Under the pieces are notes generated by a model. The model saw nothing but the letters and a program-made list of their open reading frames with translations, did not search any database and was not told the DNA's origin. From positions 11,609,716 through 11,673,715 of the forward strand of contig NC_091382.1 of NCBI RefSeq assembly GCF_038502225.1: a DNA stretch of 64,000 nucleotides, in the 5' to 3' direction. How positions within the stretch are numbered: the first letter of the stretch is position 1; the number at the start of each line of letters is the position of its first letter. A program made the position numbers and the translations under genes. Source of the stretch: Cherax quadricarinatus (taxonomy: Eukaryota; Arthropoda; Malacostraca; Decapoda; Parastacidae). Positions 63,782 to 64,000 of the stretch are shown in pieces.

Positions 63782-64000
63782 AAATTGGGCAATACCCAAA
63801 ATGATGACTGTGTTTTGAGCCTCATGAAGAGGGGGGGGGGGGGGAAGCGTTTTGCCTTTTTTTTTTCTTTCTAATTTTAATTAAATTTTTCCTGTGAATT
63901 AAACAGCATTTGAAACTTGTACAATGTGTCTCTTTTCACTTTTTTCCTTATAGTTTGATAAAAAAATATATAAAATTGTTATATTCTATAGGTCTTGCAA
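63782..64000. other. No gene; poly(G) and poly(T) runs
   Basis: A run of about 17 G at 63827-63843 and a T run at 63857 lie in otherwise unassigned AT-rich sequence. Confidence 0.5.

Overview
The window looks like intronic DNA from a decapod crustacean, most likely a crayfish or a close relative. The reasons are an AT-rich, intron-like composition, no bacterial-style gene arrangement, and a dense load of the CR1-type, RTE, Tigger/pogo, TTAA-type and tRNA-SINE repeats I associate with decapod genomes. The organism call is inference; no species is claimed.

The only host gene I can support lies on the minus strand. Three short exons, at 58002-58126, 44571-44765 and 13296-13388, have good splice sites and join in one frame, with a phase-2 intron at each internal junction. 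They encode the end of a DEDDy 3'-5' exonuclease domain followed by a basic, coiled-coil-prone tail. The combination best fits the Egalitarian family (Bicaudal-D / dynein mRNA-transport adaptor). The two complete introns are 13,236 and 31,182 bp. The 5' part of the gene lies beyond 64000, and at least one more 3' exon must follow exon C, but I could not find it.

Almost everything else is transposable elements, often nested. 1-13 kb: a TTAA element, a 35-bp minisatellite broken apart by insertions, a CR1-like LINE (A1), a second LINE (C1) carrying a TTAA element and a nearly complete Tigger transposon, and another Tigger remnant. 13-23.6 kb: exon C, TTAA element R3, LINE C3, a retroposon (W1) split by a deleted Tigger with an in-frame CAG-rich array, and LINE B1, which has a Cys/His-rich ORF1. 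23.7-38.7 kb: four RTE elements (D1-D4), one inserted inside another, CR1-like E1, and LINE F inside a GA microsatellite. 39-47 kb: R5, two more Tigger-like elements (one with a 200-bp satellite), exon B, and a hAT-like element. 47.6-57.9 kb: a roughly 31-33-bp minisatellite split by three LINEs (E2, C4, A2), which carry further insertions. 58-64 kb: exon A, LINE C5 split by a solo LTR, SINEs, and a LINE B fragment.

No element appears fully coding-competent: every reverse transcriptase or transposase frame has indels or stops. Many breaks are single-base homopolymer length differences, so some could be assembly errors. Several insertions are supported by an intact empty copy of the same target elsewhere in the window. 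No CRISPR, operon, rRNA or functional tRNA gene was seen. All family names rest on reading motifs by eye, without database searches.
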